Source of the DNA: Selaginella tamariscina
Lineage: Eukaryota > Streptophyta > Lycopodiopsida > Selaginellales > Selaginellaceae
Direction: 5' to 3'
DNA: 64,000 nt
Assembly: GCA_003024785.1 (NCBI GenBank)
Contig: PUQB01000065.1
Coordinates: forward strand, 1 to 64,000
Notes under the pieces: model-generated
The model's input: the letters and a program-made list of their open reading frames with translations, nothing else
Database searches by the model: none
What the model was told of the DNA's origin: nothing
Translations under genes and position numbers: made by a program
Shown here: piece after piece, positions 1 to 10,209 of the stretch
Layout: each line of letters starts with the position of its first letter
Position numbering within the stretch: position 1 is the first letter of the stretch

Positions 1-2
1 TG

Positions 3-275
3 TGTGAGCAGTATCCACCGTATCATACATTTCCTGAAGCTTTTCTTTCTCGTGATATTGAATTTTATAAAATGAAGGATAGCAACCGGGCGCTTTATAA
101 TATTATTCTTAAGGAACGTCAGTTTTTAGATGAGCCTTTATGCAGACCTTCTCTTATCACATCTTATGTATTAACAAGGATGGTAACTCCCAATTGCATT
201 CGTGAGAGTGTTAAGTGGTGGCAACAACATCAAGATATTGACCAAAATGATTTGATTAATCCGGAGAGTGAATGA
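3..275 (+). CDS. Unrecognised ORF fragment, open to the window edge
   Basis: The frame is open from base 3 to a TGA at 273-275, about 90 codons, with the first ATG at 72. The peptide is polar, carries a Trp-Trp pair in the motif VKWWQQHQ near the C-terminus and ends in an acidic tail. I do not recognise the family. It may be the last exon of a gene or a piece of a transposon protein that begins outside the window. AT-rich sequence follows directly. Only the open frame and non-random composition support coding. Confidence 0.3.
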   Translation, partial: CEQYPPYHTFPEAFLSRDIEFYKMKDSNRALYNIILKERQFLDEPLCRPSLITSYVLTRMVTPNCIRESVKWWQQHQDIDQNDLINPESE

Positions 276-614
276 TTTAGACAAAATGAGGAGATTTCTT
301 TGTATGATAGGAAGAAAGTATTTATAAAAAAATTAACATGTTGATAAGAAAATGATTTCATTTGTAATTATGTTTTGATAGTATTTCTTCATATTGTAAA
401 CTATTTTTAGAATAATATGAATATTCTAAGATATTTTAGGAATATTCCTTACTAAGTAAGGTTATTGAAGGATTAATTAATTAATTAATTAATATTTAAG
501 GCTTAATTACATATTAATTAAATGATTAATTAATAATTAAAATTAAGTATTAATTAGTAATTTATTTTATATTCCCATTTTCACGTATCATGCCACTTTA
601 GTTACAACGTGCAT
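276..614. other. AT-rich spacer with TTAA-type simple repeat
   Basis: No gene is seen. Bases 471-560 are a run of ATTAATTA-like words, self-complementary and low in complexity. Confidence 0.6.
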
Positions 615-2241
615 CTTTGATAGAACAACACATATAACCCATTACTCGAATGCACACAGGTGTGTGTGGTTCTTATTTATATTATGAAATATCATACAAG
701 TATATGGAGTTTTATTTTATGCATGAAGTGAAAGTATCTTATTAACAATGTGTTTCTTTAAGCAAACATAGCCTTTCTTACTGAATATCGAGATGTAGAG
801 ATATCTCAAACTGTCTTTGAGAGGTTTCGACCATGGTATGTACATAGGCTGAGAGAGCGTAATAGTTGTTTCTGTATTTACCATGTGAAGATGGATTTGT
901 GCAAGCAAGCTTGAAATAACATGAGACTCAGCAATTTTCATAGTAAAGACTAATTGTATTTGTGATATTTGTGCTCATGTTGAAGGAATTCATGGTTGTC
1001 AAACAGTTGCTGGCCACATTAACTCTGTCTCAGATTTTTGTAATGCGTTACTATGTGATGTGCACATAAATGGGGGCCTGCTCGACAATGTATTAAGGGG
1101 GATTGCTTGGATTGTGGAGTTGGCAACATGTGTGTTTGTCCTCGAGAGCTTGCTGGAACAGATTCTGTGTTGAAAGTCCAAATGTTTGACCACGTGGTTA
1201 TTGGTGTGGACCAAGATGGCAAGGATGTGAAGCGTTTGAAGCTGGTGGAGAAGAACATATCCACACCAGAGTTCTTAAACTAATTCAAAGGTATTATTCA
1301 GCATTTCATTCCACATCATTTTTTACTAAATGGCATAGGGACACACTTGAAAACTTACCATTGGATAATGTTGTATCATTTTTGGATTTCTCAAAGAACT
1401 ATACATTAAGTTCAAAGCATATGCATTGGAGCAATGACCAAGTGACCATCCTTGTACACCTTCTATACTACCATAGTTCGAGGTTAAACTCATTTCCATG
1501 TGACTATGATAAAATCATCAAAGAGGTACACTACTTTGTTTCTGACGACAGAGCACATAATTCAGCAATATGCTTTTAAACAAATTCATGCTTGATTAGA
1601 GTAGAGGAGCTAGAACTTGCACCTAGAGTACTATTATCATGTAACTAAATACTGTCAGAAAATAGGGGTGCATATGATTTGGAATTGTAGTGTTAGTGGG
1701 CATGGTAAAGGTGAAGTTGATGGGGCAGGTGCTATCTTAAAAACACTTCTACGTACTAAGCAACTCAAAAGAGGCAATTGCTTTAAACTCTATGATGCAC
1801 ATGATGTTTGTGAGTTTGGAAAAGCCAAACTTTCTTGTGTCGGAGATTCATCTGAAGTAACCAAGTTTTTCCACCACGTGCCACTTGGCAATAAAGAGTG
1901 AGCTAAGTCATAAAGATTTTGACTTACAAGCACCTGATAAAAAATCAAATGTTAAACTAAAACACACACGCACATGCACATGCACCTTCTAAGGTGTTGG
2001 GCTATGACTGCCACGCAAATGCTCTTCCAACTGCTGAGAACAGCATAGCCTAGACTCTTCTAAGGACGGCAACTTCTCTTGCTTAAGACCTGTAATTATT
2101 TCTTATGTGAATATATACATAACAAGCATTGTATTTATCATAATATTAGAATGTACCAGATACTCCAGCCCAATAGCATTTGTATAGAGGCTTTACTCTT
2201 TGTGTATCACTTGAATGGATCTCTACATAATATGCTTTCTC
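615..2241 (+). repeat. 1.63 kb direct duplication, copy 1
   Basis: This block matches 5118-6747 almost base for base. The match begins at CTTTGATAGAACAACACAT and ends at ACATAATATGCTTTCTC, and the flanks on both sides are unrelated. The few differences include a GGGGGCC versus GGGTGGCC change near 1073, TCTGAAG versus TATGAAG near 1850, and single-base indels. No terminal inverted repeats or target-site duplications are visible. Both copies carry the same internal stop codons, so the copying happened after the gene had died. Confidence 0.9.
774..1901 (+). pseudogene. Transposase-like pseudogene, 5'-truncated copy
   Basis: Reading across frames gives, in order: FLTEYRDVEISQTVFERFRP (from 774), a Cys-rich FCIYHVKMDLC block, a CIKGDCLDCG zinc-ribbon-like block (near 1090, frame broken here), VSFLDFSKNYTLSS with HW-x4-QVTILVHLLYY (near 1370), VSDDRAHNSA (1540) and a C-terminal GHGKGEVDGAGA motif (1700). 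From memory, this order matches a family of uncharacterised, probably DDE-type transposon proteins common in cnidarians and molluscs and patchy in plants; that assignment is inference. Stops and frameshifts interrupt every part. The N-terminal portion, present in the copy at 4.4-6.4 kb, is missing because the duplicated block starts at 615. Confidence 0.6.
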
Positions 2242-2767
2242 CAACCTATATTAATATAACATGTTTAATTATTCTGTTAAACTACATATATTAAACAGTT
2301 CACCTTGGGAGCTGGTTCATCTTCTCCATTAAGTAAATCCAGTAGCTGCTGTTCTTGTTTACCATAGAGCCTGTTTCTTATGGAATTGTTATCTTAATTT
2401 CGTCTGCTCTGCTAGCGTAGGTCCCTATCACAAATATATCAATCTCATGCTCCTGTAAAGTAATAAAAAAATGTCATCTAATATATACACATGTACACCA
2501 CACGCCCACGCGCACACATGTGTATTAATAAGTATACACTGTACACACAATATAGAAAGTATACACAATATTACCAAGGCTCTGGAGGGATAACGCCACA
2601 GCGCATAAGTTTGGTATACCACGTTTTATCACCTGTACTACGAGCGTATGACTTAGTGCGGTGATATATGTACTTGACATTGTGTACATATTAATACATT
2701 GCTATATTATACCTGACAGCAATGACAGACACGCAGTCGATAATATAATCTTTTTATTCATGCAAGC
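2242..2767. other. Spacer, no gene seen
   Basis: AT-rich sequence with short CA/TG runs near 2485-2520. No coding signal or RNA gene is recognised. Confidence 0.5.
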
Positions 2768-2930
2768 TTAGGAACGACGACGTATGTAGAAACCAGTATG
2801 AGCTGCTGCTTTGGTACTTGTTGATGATGAGAGGTATCGTGCGAAGAACTCTGCAGGAAATGCTAAAGCACAAGAAGGAAACGATGCAAGCACGCTCTGG
2901 TTTGTCTCGAAAAATATTATTTTGAGGGCC
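2768..2930 (-). other. Possible terminal exon, unknown gene
   Basis: On the minus strand a good 3' splice site (a pyrimidine-rich tract ending TTCCTCAG) stands just before 2930. An open frame follows for 53 codons to a TAA at 2770-2768, ending in FYIRRRS. The mid-part LASFPSCALAFPAEFFARYL is protein-like. A second frame is open over much of the same stretch, so the call is weak. No family is recognised and no upstream exon was found. Confidence 0.25.
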
Positions 2931-3367
2931 CTGAGGAACAGAAAAAATAAACACATCAATAATAGTAAAACAGTAAGCTAAACAAATCATTATAAATCTG
3001 TATTTTATTTAGCCAGCTTTGAAGTTTGAACTATATTTGTTTGTTATTTGCGTAAAATAATCTCCTGTTTACAATCTCATTTGTGTATGAAATATATTTT
3101 CAAGCTTTTGTGGGGTTGAGATCAGCAGTACTTCCCATCACATTAATTCTTTACATAGTAATTTAGTACGAGATGTTTATTATTATGCATATCAAAGTAA
3201 GCTTTTATTCCTTTTAGTTGAACGCAGACAAAAGTAAACTTTTAAGCCTTTTAGTTGAAGGCAGACAATACCAAATCATTTTACAAATACAATTTCTTTC
3301 TGGTTAAGGCGCATTATAATTAATGCACACGCACAGTAATAAATGCAGTTTTCTCATTTATTTGATA
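2931..3367. other. Spacer, no gene seen
   Basis: AT-rich. A short near-repeat (AAGCTTTTATTCCTTTTAGTT at about 3200, and its like at 3237) is the only structure seen. Confidence 0.5.
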
Positions 3368-4039
3368 CTAACTATAAATCTTTGGCTCTTCCAGCCTGTA
3401 CCAAACCCTCCTGAGTCTCCCCTTCCAAGCATCCAACACTGTCTGTTTGGCTTCTTCATCCTTGAAGACAACCTCAATGGACTTAGGAACCCCATGCTTT
3501 AATGGCTTGCTATAGCTGAACCAGTTAACTTCGCTGATCTCAACCTCATCAGCAAGTTCCAGAAGCTCATACAGAAGGTAGTCAGCATGATCGTCTGCCG
3601 GACGCTCGTTACCTTCCTCGTCCCTCCACTCTGGCGCTCCCTTCAAATACAGCATGCGTTTTCGCCGCTCCTGACGTTCCTCTTCCCACTGCTGCTTGGT
3701 GAAATCAGGAAGAAAGCTCACTGTAATTCCCTTTCTCCGAGCAATGAACCTCATCTCCCCACTGAGAAGCGCTTCCTTGTCTTCGAGCCTGGAACACTTG
3801 AGGACTACCTTATTGGTGTTCGGGATGCTGCAAACGACTTTGATCATACTGTCGTCTATGTCCATCTGCTTGAAGTACCAGTTCACTGCTCTCTGCAGAC
3901 TCTCCAGCCGGCGATCTCCATCAATTTCCCTGTCAGTCTGCCGTCCCTCCATCACTACGTTCATTGCACGCCGCTTCCGCTCCATCTCCTCCTTGCTCTC
4001 TTGCTCCTGCCGCTGCAGCGCCACCCCCTCGTGATCCAT
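3368..4039 (-). CDS. Intact hypothetical protein, 223 aa
   Basis: This is the longest clean ORF of the first 8 kb and its GC content is well above that of its flanks. The frame stays open to an ATG at 4249, but those 70 residues come from TG/CA-rich sequence, so I prefer the internal ATG at 4039 (MDHEGVALQRQ). Residues 8-55 are highly charged and probably coiled coil. Residues 65-125 (KVVLKCSRLEDKEALL, then SFLPDFTKQQWEEERQER) resemble the RRM-like domain of LINE ORF1 proteins; this is a hint from pattern only. The C-terminal 70 residues are acidic, then basic, and end EEPKIYS. No reverse transcriptase lies nearby. It could be a retroposed copy or a genuine single-exon gene. Confidence 0.55.
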   Translation of the reverse strand: MDHEGVALQRQEQESKEEMERKRRAMNVVMEGRQTDREIDGDRRLESLQRAVNWYFKQMDIDDSMIKVVCSIPNTNKVVLKCSRLEDKEALLSGEMRFIARRKGITVSFLPDFTKQQWEEERQERRKRMLYLKGAPEWRDEEGNERPADDHADYLLYELLELADEVEISEVNWFSYSKPLKHGVPKSIEVVFKDEEAKQTVLDAWKGRLRRVWYRLEEPKIYS

Positions 4040-4433
4040 GATCAATGTAGAGGCCCTAATCGGCTTTATATATAGATATCCGACGGCATATATTGGCCTT
4101 TTTATACTGCATCCGAGATCAACATACTTATGAGTGCCTATATATGTTCCAATGGACACACTCAAATTGGGTGTGTGCGTGTGCACGCGTGCATCCATAC
4201 GTGCGTGTGTGTAAAATAAAAACTTGCCGTGTTCTTTGTATTGAAGCAATAAAAGAATTTACATCGAAAATATTTTCCTTTATCCAAATAATTACAACAG
4301 CTCCCAATCAGAGGTCGTGTCACGCTCAGCTTATTTCAGTTTCTTGGTTGGTATATTTAATAAGTGTAATAATTAATTAAAATATTTAATAAAGATAAAG
4401 TAACTTATATGCCATGTGTTGCCTTGATTAGGC
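4040..4433. other. Spacer with TG/CA-rich patch
   Basis: Bases 4170-4215 alternate purine and pyrimidine (GTGTGTGCGTGTGCACGCGTG). The rest is AT-rich, with a TTAATTAATTAAAATATTTAA stretch near 4370. No gene is seen. Confidence 0.5.
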
Positions 4434-6406
4434 TACGGAAGAAGAAGAACCCCTAAAGATTGTGAATGTTACTCTCCAATGTATTCGCACTAATAAGCAG
4501 TATGTGGTTCGTCAAATGGCTTGTCAAGCAGCTTGTATCAAGAGGAGGTGCATAGAATCAAAAGAAAAGTCTACTGCACAATCTCTAGGAAAAAGAAAGG
4601 CCTATAGGGATTACATATACTCATATTGTGGATTACATATACAATGTTTTTAATCACATGTCAATTGAAGCTCGAAAAAGAATTATTCAATCAATACTTT
4701 TTTTAGATCAAATGGCAAATGTTCTACCTCGTGAATTCTTTCCCACAAAAGAAGACTCCTCACCAAGACCAAGTGAGGAGTGAGATTCTCTCTAGCATTT
4801 CCAATGGGCTTGCTCAAGTCAAAACAATGTATTCTAAGGATGATTTAGCAACAAAACGTGCAACTCTTGCTATGGCAGTTGGAAATAACATCCTAGGTAA
4901 TGCATCAGTGGCTGGTTGAATACTTAAAATTCACCTTAGAAATTTTTCCGGATGTGGACATCTAATTGGTGGAGATGGTTCATGGACTGATTCAACAAGA
5001 GCTAGAAGGTTAGATGCTGTCCTAGGTAATGTAAAAACATTTGTGCAGAAGTTTTGGTCTCTAAGGAACACGGATTTCACCAAATAGGACGGATGTTATT
5101 AAGGATCCTGGAGTGTACTTTGATAGAACAACACATATAACCCATTACTCGAATGCACACAGGTGTGTGTGGTTCTTATTTATATTATGAAATATCATAC
5201 AAGTATATGGAGTTTTATTTTATGCATGAAGTGAAAGTATCTTATTAACAATGTGTTTCTTTAAGCAAACATAGCCTTTCTTACTGAATATCGAGATGTA
5301 GAGATATCTCAAACTGTCTTTGAGAGGTTTCGACCATGGTATGTACATAGGCTGAGAGAGCGTAATAGTTGTTTCTGTATTTACCATGTGAAGATGGATT
5401 TGTGCAAGCAAGCTTGAAATAACATGAGACTCAGCAATTTTCATAGTAAAGACTAATTGTATTTGTGATATTTGTGCTCATGTTGAAGGAATTCATGGTT
5501 GTCAAACAGTTGCTGGCCACATTAACTCTGTCTCAGATTTTTGTAATGCGTTACTATGTGATGTGCACATAAATGGGTGGCCTGCTCGACAATGTATTAA
5601 GGGGGATTGCTTGGATTGTGGAGTTGGCAACATGTGTGTTTGTCCTCGAGAGCTTGCTGGAACAGATTCTGTGTTGAAAGTCCAAATGTTTGACCACGTG
5701 GTTATTGGTGTGGACCAAGATGGCAAGGATGTGAAGCGTTTGAAGCTGGTGGAGAAGAACATATCCACACCAGAGTTCTTAAACTAATTCAAAGGTATTA
5801 TTCAGCATTTCATTCCACACTCATTTTTTACTAAATGGCATAGGGACACACTTGAAAACTTACCATTGGATAATGTTGTATCATTTTTGGATTTCTCAAA
5901 GAACTATACATTAAGTTCAAAGCATATGCATTGGAGCAATGACCAAGTGACCATCCTTGTACACCTTCTATACTACCATAGTTCGAGGTTAAACTCATTT
6001 CCATGTGACTATGATAAAATCATCAAAGAGGTACACTACTTTGTTTCTGACGACAGAGCACATAATTCAGCAATATGCTTTTAAACAAATTCATGCTTGA
6101 TTAGAGTAGAGGAGCTAGAACTTGCACCTAGAGTACTATTATCATGTAACTAAATACTGTCAGAAAATAGGGGTGCATATGATTTGGAATTGTAGTGTTA
6201 GTGGGCATGGTAAAGGTGAAGTTGATGGGGCAGGTGCTATCTTAAAAACACTTCTACGTACTAAGCAACTCAAAAGAGGCAATTGCTTTAAACTCTATGA
6301 TGCACATGATGTTTGTGAGTTTGGAAAAGCCAAACTTTCTTGTGTCGGAGATTCATATGAAGTAACCAAGTTTTTCCACCACGTGCCACTTGGCAATAAA
6401 GAGTGA
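4434..6406 (+). pseudogene. Transposase-like pseudogene, fuller copy
   Basis: This copy has about 680 bp of N-terminal sequence that the copy at 774 lacks. It starts at EEEEPLKIVNVTLQC and has a Cys/Lys/Arg-rich block (MACQAACIKRRC, near 4520), IYNVFNHMSIEARKRII (4640), LATKRATLAMAVGNNILGN (4845) and GGDGSWTDSTRARRLDAVLG (4970). From 5118 it is the duplicated block: FERFRPWYVHRLRERNS, the CIKGDCLDCG zinc-ribbon-like motif (intact here, ORF 5563-5787), SFLDFSKNYTL (5866-6084) and GHGKGEVDGAGA (6122-6406). Several stops and frame changes make it non-functional. The family is probably a DDE transposase; the expected SDGAA-like stretch between the last two blocks is gone. No terminal inverted repeats are seen. 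Confidence 0.6.
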
Positions 6407-6747
6407 GCTAAGTCATAAAGATTTTGACTTACAAGCACCTGATAAGAAAATCAAATGTTAAACTAAAACACACACGCACATGCACATGCACCTTCTAAGG
6501 TGTTGGGCTATGACTGCCACGCAAATGCTCTTCCAACTGCTGAGAACAGCATAGCCTAGACTCTTCTAAGGACGGCAACTTCTCTTGCTTAAGACCTGTA
6601 ATTATTTCTTATGTGAATATATACATAACAAGCATTGTATTTATCATAATATTAGAATGTACCAGATACTCCAGCCAATAGCATTTGTATAGAGGCTTTT
6701 ACTCCTTGTGTATCACTTGAATGAATCTCTACATAATATGCTTTCTC
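5118..6747 (+). repeat. 1.63 kb direct duplication, copy 2
   Basis: This is the partner of 615-2241, offset by 4503-4505 bases. The transposase reading continues upstream of this copy but not upstream of the other. This copy is therefore likely the source, and the one at 615 a later, truncated duplicate. Confidence 0.9.
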
Positions 6748-7179
6748 TTCTCGATGCCTTCATTGTTGAGGACATCCCACTTGTCTTATTTGTTAAATCT
6801 AGTGTTGAAGCAGTTTGGACATGGATAACTTCGCTCTGCAATGTGTGTGTTTCCTATTGTTGCTCAACATTTTCATCATGACATACTCAACTGGGTCTGA
6901 ACACAAGATTGACCATTTCTTGGAGTGAAGCAAACCCAGGTAAAATAAATTATATCCGAATTTATAGGTATTACACGTGTAATAGAGAAAATATTCTAGT
7001 ATGTAGTTAAATTTATATAAAGAGTGTATCAAATGAGAGCTCATGTTTAACAAAAGAAAAAAAAAAGAAAATACTTCCAGACGAAGTCCCACCAATGTGG
7101 ACACTGTGCCACTCTCTACAGATACGAGAAACGTGGTGAAGCTCATACAACCCAAGCGCAACGACTCACAGTTTGCGTA
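6748..7179. other. Spacer, no gene seen
   Basis: AT-rich up to about 7075, with an A-rich run at 7051-7066. Beyond that GC rises into the exon-like block at 7180. Nothing else is recognised. Confidence 0.4.
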
Positions 7180-7539
7180 TCGTATCTCACCAGGTTTCAT
7201 CCAGATTCCGACCTGAAGAGGGAAGAAGGAAGAGTGGATTCCGTACTGTTCAACAGTCTCCACGACCCCCTTGTTCCACTCTCGCGGCTTGAAAACAAAG
7301 GTGCCAGAGAAGGCCGGAAAGTTATTATTGTGGGCAATGTGAGGGGCAACCTAATAAGGGCGTGCTCACGACTGCAATGCGTGGACTCTGATTTCTGTCT
7401 CACCTCTCCAGGTGATAGTCCGACCAGGAAGGCAGCCTTCTGTCTGGATGCATACCGGTCGTCTTTACAGTACATGTGGCAGTTGCCGGCTGACCCAAGG
7501 GAATATTCTATAATGTTTTCACATGAGGAGTTTGCGTGA
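7180..7539 (+). other. Exon-like GC-rich block, unknown protein
   Basis: Between AT-rich flanks lies a GC-richer block open in one forward frame from about 7180 to a TGA at 7537-7539. It includes EEGRVDSVLFNSLHDPLVPL, GRKVIIVGNVRGNLIRACS and a C-terminal YSIMFSHEEFA. Composition is coding-like. Other frames are also partly open, including one giving NVVKLIQPKRNDSQFAYRIS at 7125-7190. No family is recognised and no convincing splice sites were found. Confidence 0.25.
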
Positions 7540-8140
7540 ACATGGAGAAGTTGGAGAGGATTCGGGCCTGAGCGAGTCCAAGATACTGCAGGACAATATT
7601 AGACGCCACATTCCAGGATCATCTCCGTAACTCTACACCTGATGCCTTTTATAAAAACACCTAATCATGATTAACATGTCTTTTGAACAAGTATATTCAA
7701 AAGAAGATGCGCAATAAGAAACCGCCGGATTAATCTCTATGGATCTCAGCCATTAATAAAGCATGGATTGTGTCCATACTTAGCTATGAAAATCTTACGC
7801 GTTGCGAGCGCGCACACACACACTATTCACATATAATATATCTAATGTGATTCTCGTATGTATACATATTGAGAGCTTTCATAACACTAAGTGAACTTTC
7901 ACCGGTTATTAATCATTCGTACGAACATTCATCATTCACCTAATCCAATGTTTTTATATTAATAAAAGTTTTTTTATCTTTTATTAAAAAATTAAAAGCA
8001 TAGATGTGGCAGTGTTATTTAGCTAAACCAAACCAAAGCACAATGTGACCTTAGGTTTTGGCATCCATGTGGGTCTCTTTCCAACAATGCAAATCATACA
8101 ACCAGTCTGATTTAACTAGGTCAGAAAATTTGAAGTGAAT
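7540..8140. other. AT-rich spacer, no gene seen
   Basis: Low-complexity AT-rich sequence with a short CACACACACAC run at 7813. No coding or RNA signal is seen. Confidence 0.5.
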
Positions 8141-8725
8141 TTATTATAATTTTTACCAAACTGAAATTGATTGTTTGTTACCTATTGAATTATGTCGATA
8201 ATTCTTAAATATTGAGGAAATAAGCTTACTTAGTGCATTTCAGTACCCAATGATGGTCAAGCTAGGTGTCATTAGGTACTTTCATGAAACTTTAAGTAAA
8301 GCTAACACCTCCATTTAGAAATTCCCTCTCATTTTGATGTCCTAGTTGGTGAATTTGGCATGTTGAAGCCTACGCCCTAAACCCCTTGGATGATTAAGTT
8401 AAAACTCACTAAGTTGTTTACTACTCCACTTAAGCAATTAGGAAAACAAAGGGGGATTTGTCACTTAAATTAAGTAGAATATATATAATGAGAGTTATTG
8501 AGTTTGTTATTCTTTTTATTGATGTAGTTTTAACTTATGTAATTAATGCACAACCCTTTATTGTGCCACCTTATCACACCCTAAAGTAGCTTACCCTTAT
8601 CGTTGGTAAATCTGCACTTAAAGAAATCTTGTCGGTTCCAAAGGTCAAAGGTTAAGGCATGTCTCTAGCTTCCTTCTTTATCTCAACCTAAGAACAACAC
8701 TCACAACTAGTAAGGGACATATATT

Positions 8726-8935
8726 TGTTAGGCACCTCTACGTACAATCTAGAGACCCTCACAATACCACCCGACCTCCCCCGAGCTGTCTCTAGTCTCC
8801 ACACGCTGCTCTCCAAGAAAGGCTTCCAATAATAGTGTGCCCTTAATTCTCTTAGATCTAGGTATAGCTCCTTAGGAATATTCTAGCTTATACCTTTTGG
8901 GGAATATTCTTTGATTCGTTATATGGGTCATAACA
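8726..8935 (-). repeat. Ty3 element 1, 3' LTR
   Basis: 210 bp with TG...CA ends (plus-strand TGTTAGGCACC...GGTCATAACA). It differs from the other LTR by a one-base indel (TTTTGGGG versus TTTCTGGGG). The terminal repeats are short for a plant Ty3 element. Confidence 0.9.
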
Positions 8936-8949
8936 ATCCTCCCCCCATT
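8936..8949 (-). promoter_or_regulatory. Polypurine tract of Ty3 element 1
   Basis: On the minus strand AATGGGGGGAGGAT abuts the 3' LTR, the normal place for plus-strand DNA priming. Confidence 0.75.
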
Positions 8950-8980
8950 AGCAAGTCCTTGTCCTCAAGGGCAGTATAAC

Positions 8981-10180
8981 TTACTCAATTGGTCCTGTAT
9001 CATTAGCCTCGTACATCCACAAAGAATCTACCCGGGACTCGTTCCTTGTGAGTACTCTCTTTAACTGGCTAACGTGAAACACTGGGTGCACCCTCACTCC
9101 TTCTGGCAGCCGTAGTCGATATGCCACCTTACCGATACGCTCCAGAATCTCATAAGGACCTGAGTACCTGGGAGACAACTTATCATTGCGTCCCTTCCGT
9201 AAGGCCACAACTGTGTTCCGCCTTACATGTGTGGCAAATACCACTCGGAGATATACATAATCCCCCACCTGGAACTCTCGGAAGCTTCTGTGCTCATTAG
9301 CAAACTTGATAGCTCGGCTCTGAGCTGCTTGTAAGTTCTTCTTGCACAAACTCTGAATGTTTTCAAGTTCAACACTCAGATCTTTAGCTTCCTCATCCAT
9401 GTTGCCTTGAGCCTTCTTACTTGCTAAACCGAGCTCAAAAGCTGTCTTGGGATGTCGTCCAAACATAGCATAGTATGGACTCATTCCAATGCCACTGTGC
9501 TGGCTGTTATTATAAGCAAACTCGAGTAATGGAATATACTTATCCCACTGACCTTCCTTCTGGTTAATAGTGCACCTTAGCATATCTTCCAGAACTTGGT
9601 TCACCCTCTCTGTTTGCCCATCTGTTTCGGGATGATCTCCGCTACACAGCTTAAGCTTCACTTCTATGCACTTAGAAAAGCCTCTCCAAAAGCTAGAAGT
9701 GAACTTGGAGTCCCTATCACTTACAATATCATCTGGAAATCCGTGGATAGGAAATACATGTTGTAAATACATCGTAGCCAGCTCGGATGCATTCACATTC
9801 TTCCCCAAGGGAACTAACTTGACAAACTTTGTCAACCTGTCCACAATGACCCACACCTGTTCATTCTGCCTCTGTGTCCTTGGCAAATGGGTGACAAAGT
9901 CCATAGAGATACTGCCCCATCGCCTGTCTGGAATAGGCAATGGTACTAATAGCCCACCTGGTTTCTCCCTGGGCACCTTTACTTGCTGACACTTGTCACA
10001 AGTCCTGCAGTACTCTATGATATCAGCTTTCATATTCCTCCAGTAGAACCTCCTCTTGATCAACTCATACGTTTTCCTCCCCCCAAAATGACCAGCCTCC
10101 GGGCGATCATGATGAAAATATAGTACCTGGTTGATCAAATGGTCCACACGAGGAAGGTACACACGGCCATTGTAGTACAA
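8981..10180 (-). CDS. Integrase of Ty3 element 1 (pol C-terminal part)
   Basis: This 399-codon ORF carries an HHCC zinc-binding domain (HHDRPEAGHFGG near residue 23, then CRTCDKC near 59) and a DDE core: SMDFVTHLPRT (first Asp), VSDRDSKFTSSFW (second Asp) and TDGQTERVNQVLEDML (Glu). It ends with a GPY/F-like motif (YSGPYEILERIGKVAYRLRL) followed by HPVFHVSQLKRVL. Unlike family A in this window it has no chromodomain. A one-base frame break and a TAG separate it from the pol ORF upstream, so the polyprotein cannot be read through as it stands. Its apparent first Met is internal, since the integrase normally continues from RNase H. Confidence 0.85.
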   Translation of the reverse strand: MYYNGRVYLPRVDHLINQVLYFHHDRPEAGHFGGRKTYELIKRRFYWRNMKADIIEYCRTCDKCQQVKVPREKPGGLLVPLPIPDRRWGSISMDFVTHLPRTQRQNEQVWVIVDRLTKFVKLVPLGKNVNASELATMYLQHVFPIHGFPDDIVSDRDSKFTSSFWRGFSKCIEVKLKLCSGDHPETDGQTERVNQVLEDMLRCTINQKEGQWDKYIPLLEFAYNNSQHSGIGMSPYYAMFGRHPKTAFELGLASKKAQGNMDEEAKDLSVELENIQSLCKKNLQAAQSRAIKFANEHRSFREFQVGDYVYLRVVFATHVRRNTVVALRKGRNDKLSPRYSGPYEILERIGKVAYRLRLPEGVRVHPVFHVSQLKRVLTRNESRVDSLWMYEANDTGPIE

Positions 10181-10209
10181 AACCCCATCCTGAAATGAGA
10201 ATGGTGGCT

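Noticed and set aside
717..941. Identical 74-codon minus-strand ORFs at 717-941 and 5220-5444
   Set aside because: They lie antisense to the transposase-like reading and are identical only because the block is duplicated.
3587..4075. Plus-strand ORFs of 162 and 112 codons over the hypothetical gene
   Set aside because: They are shadows of the minus-strand frame, Leu/Ser/His-rich and without family likeness.
6799..7263. 154-codon minus-strand ORF
   Set aside because: It runs through an A-rich tract giving poly-Phe and has no family likeness; composition suggests chance.
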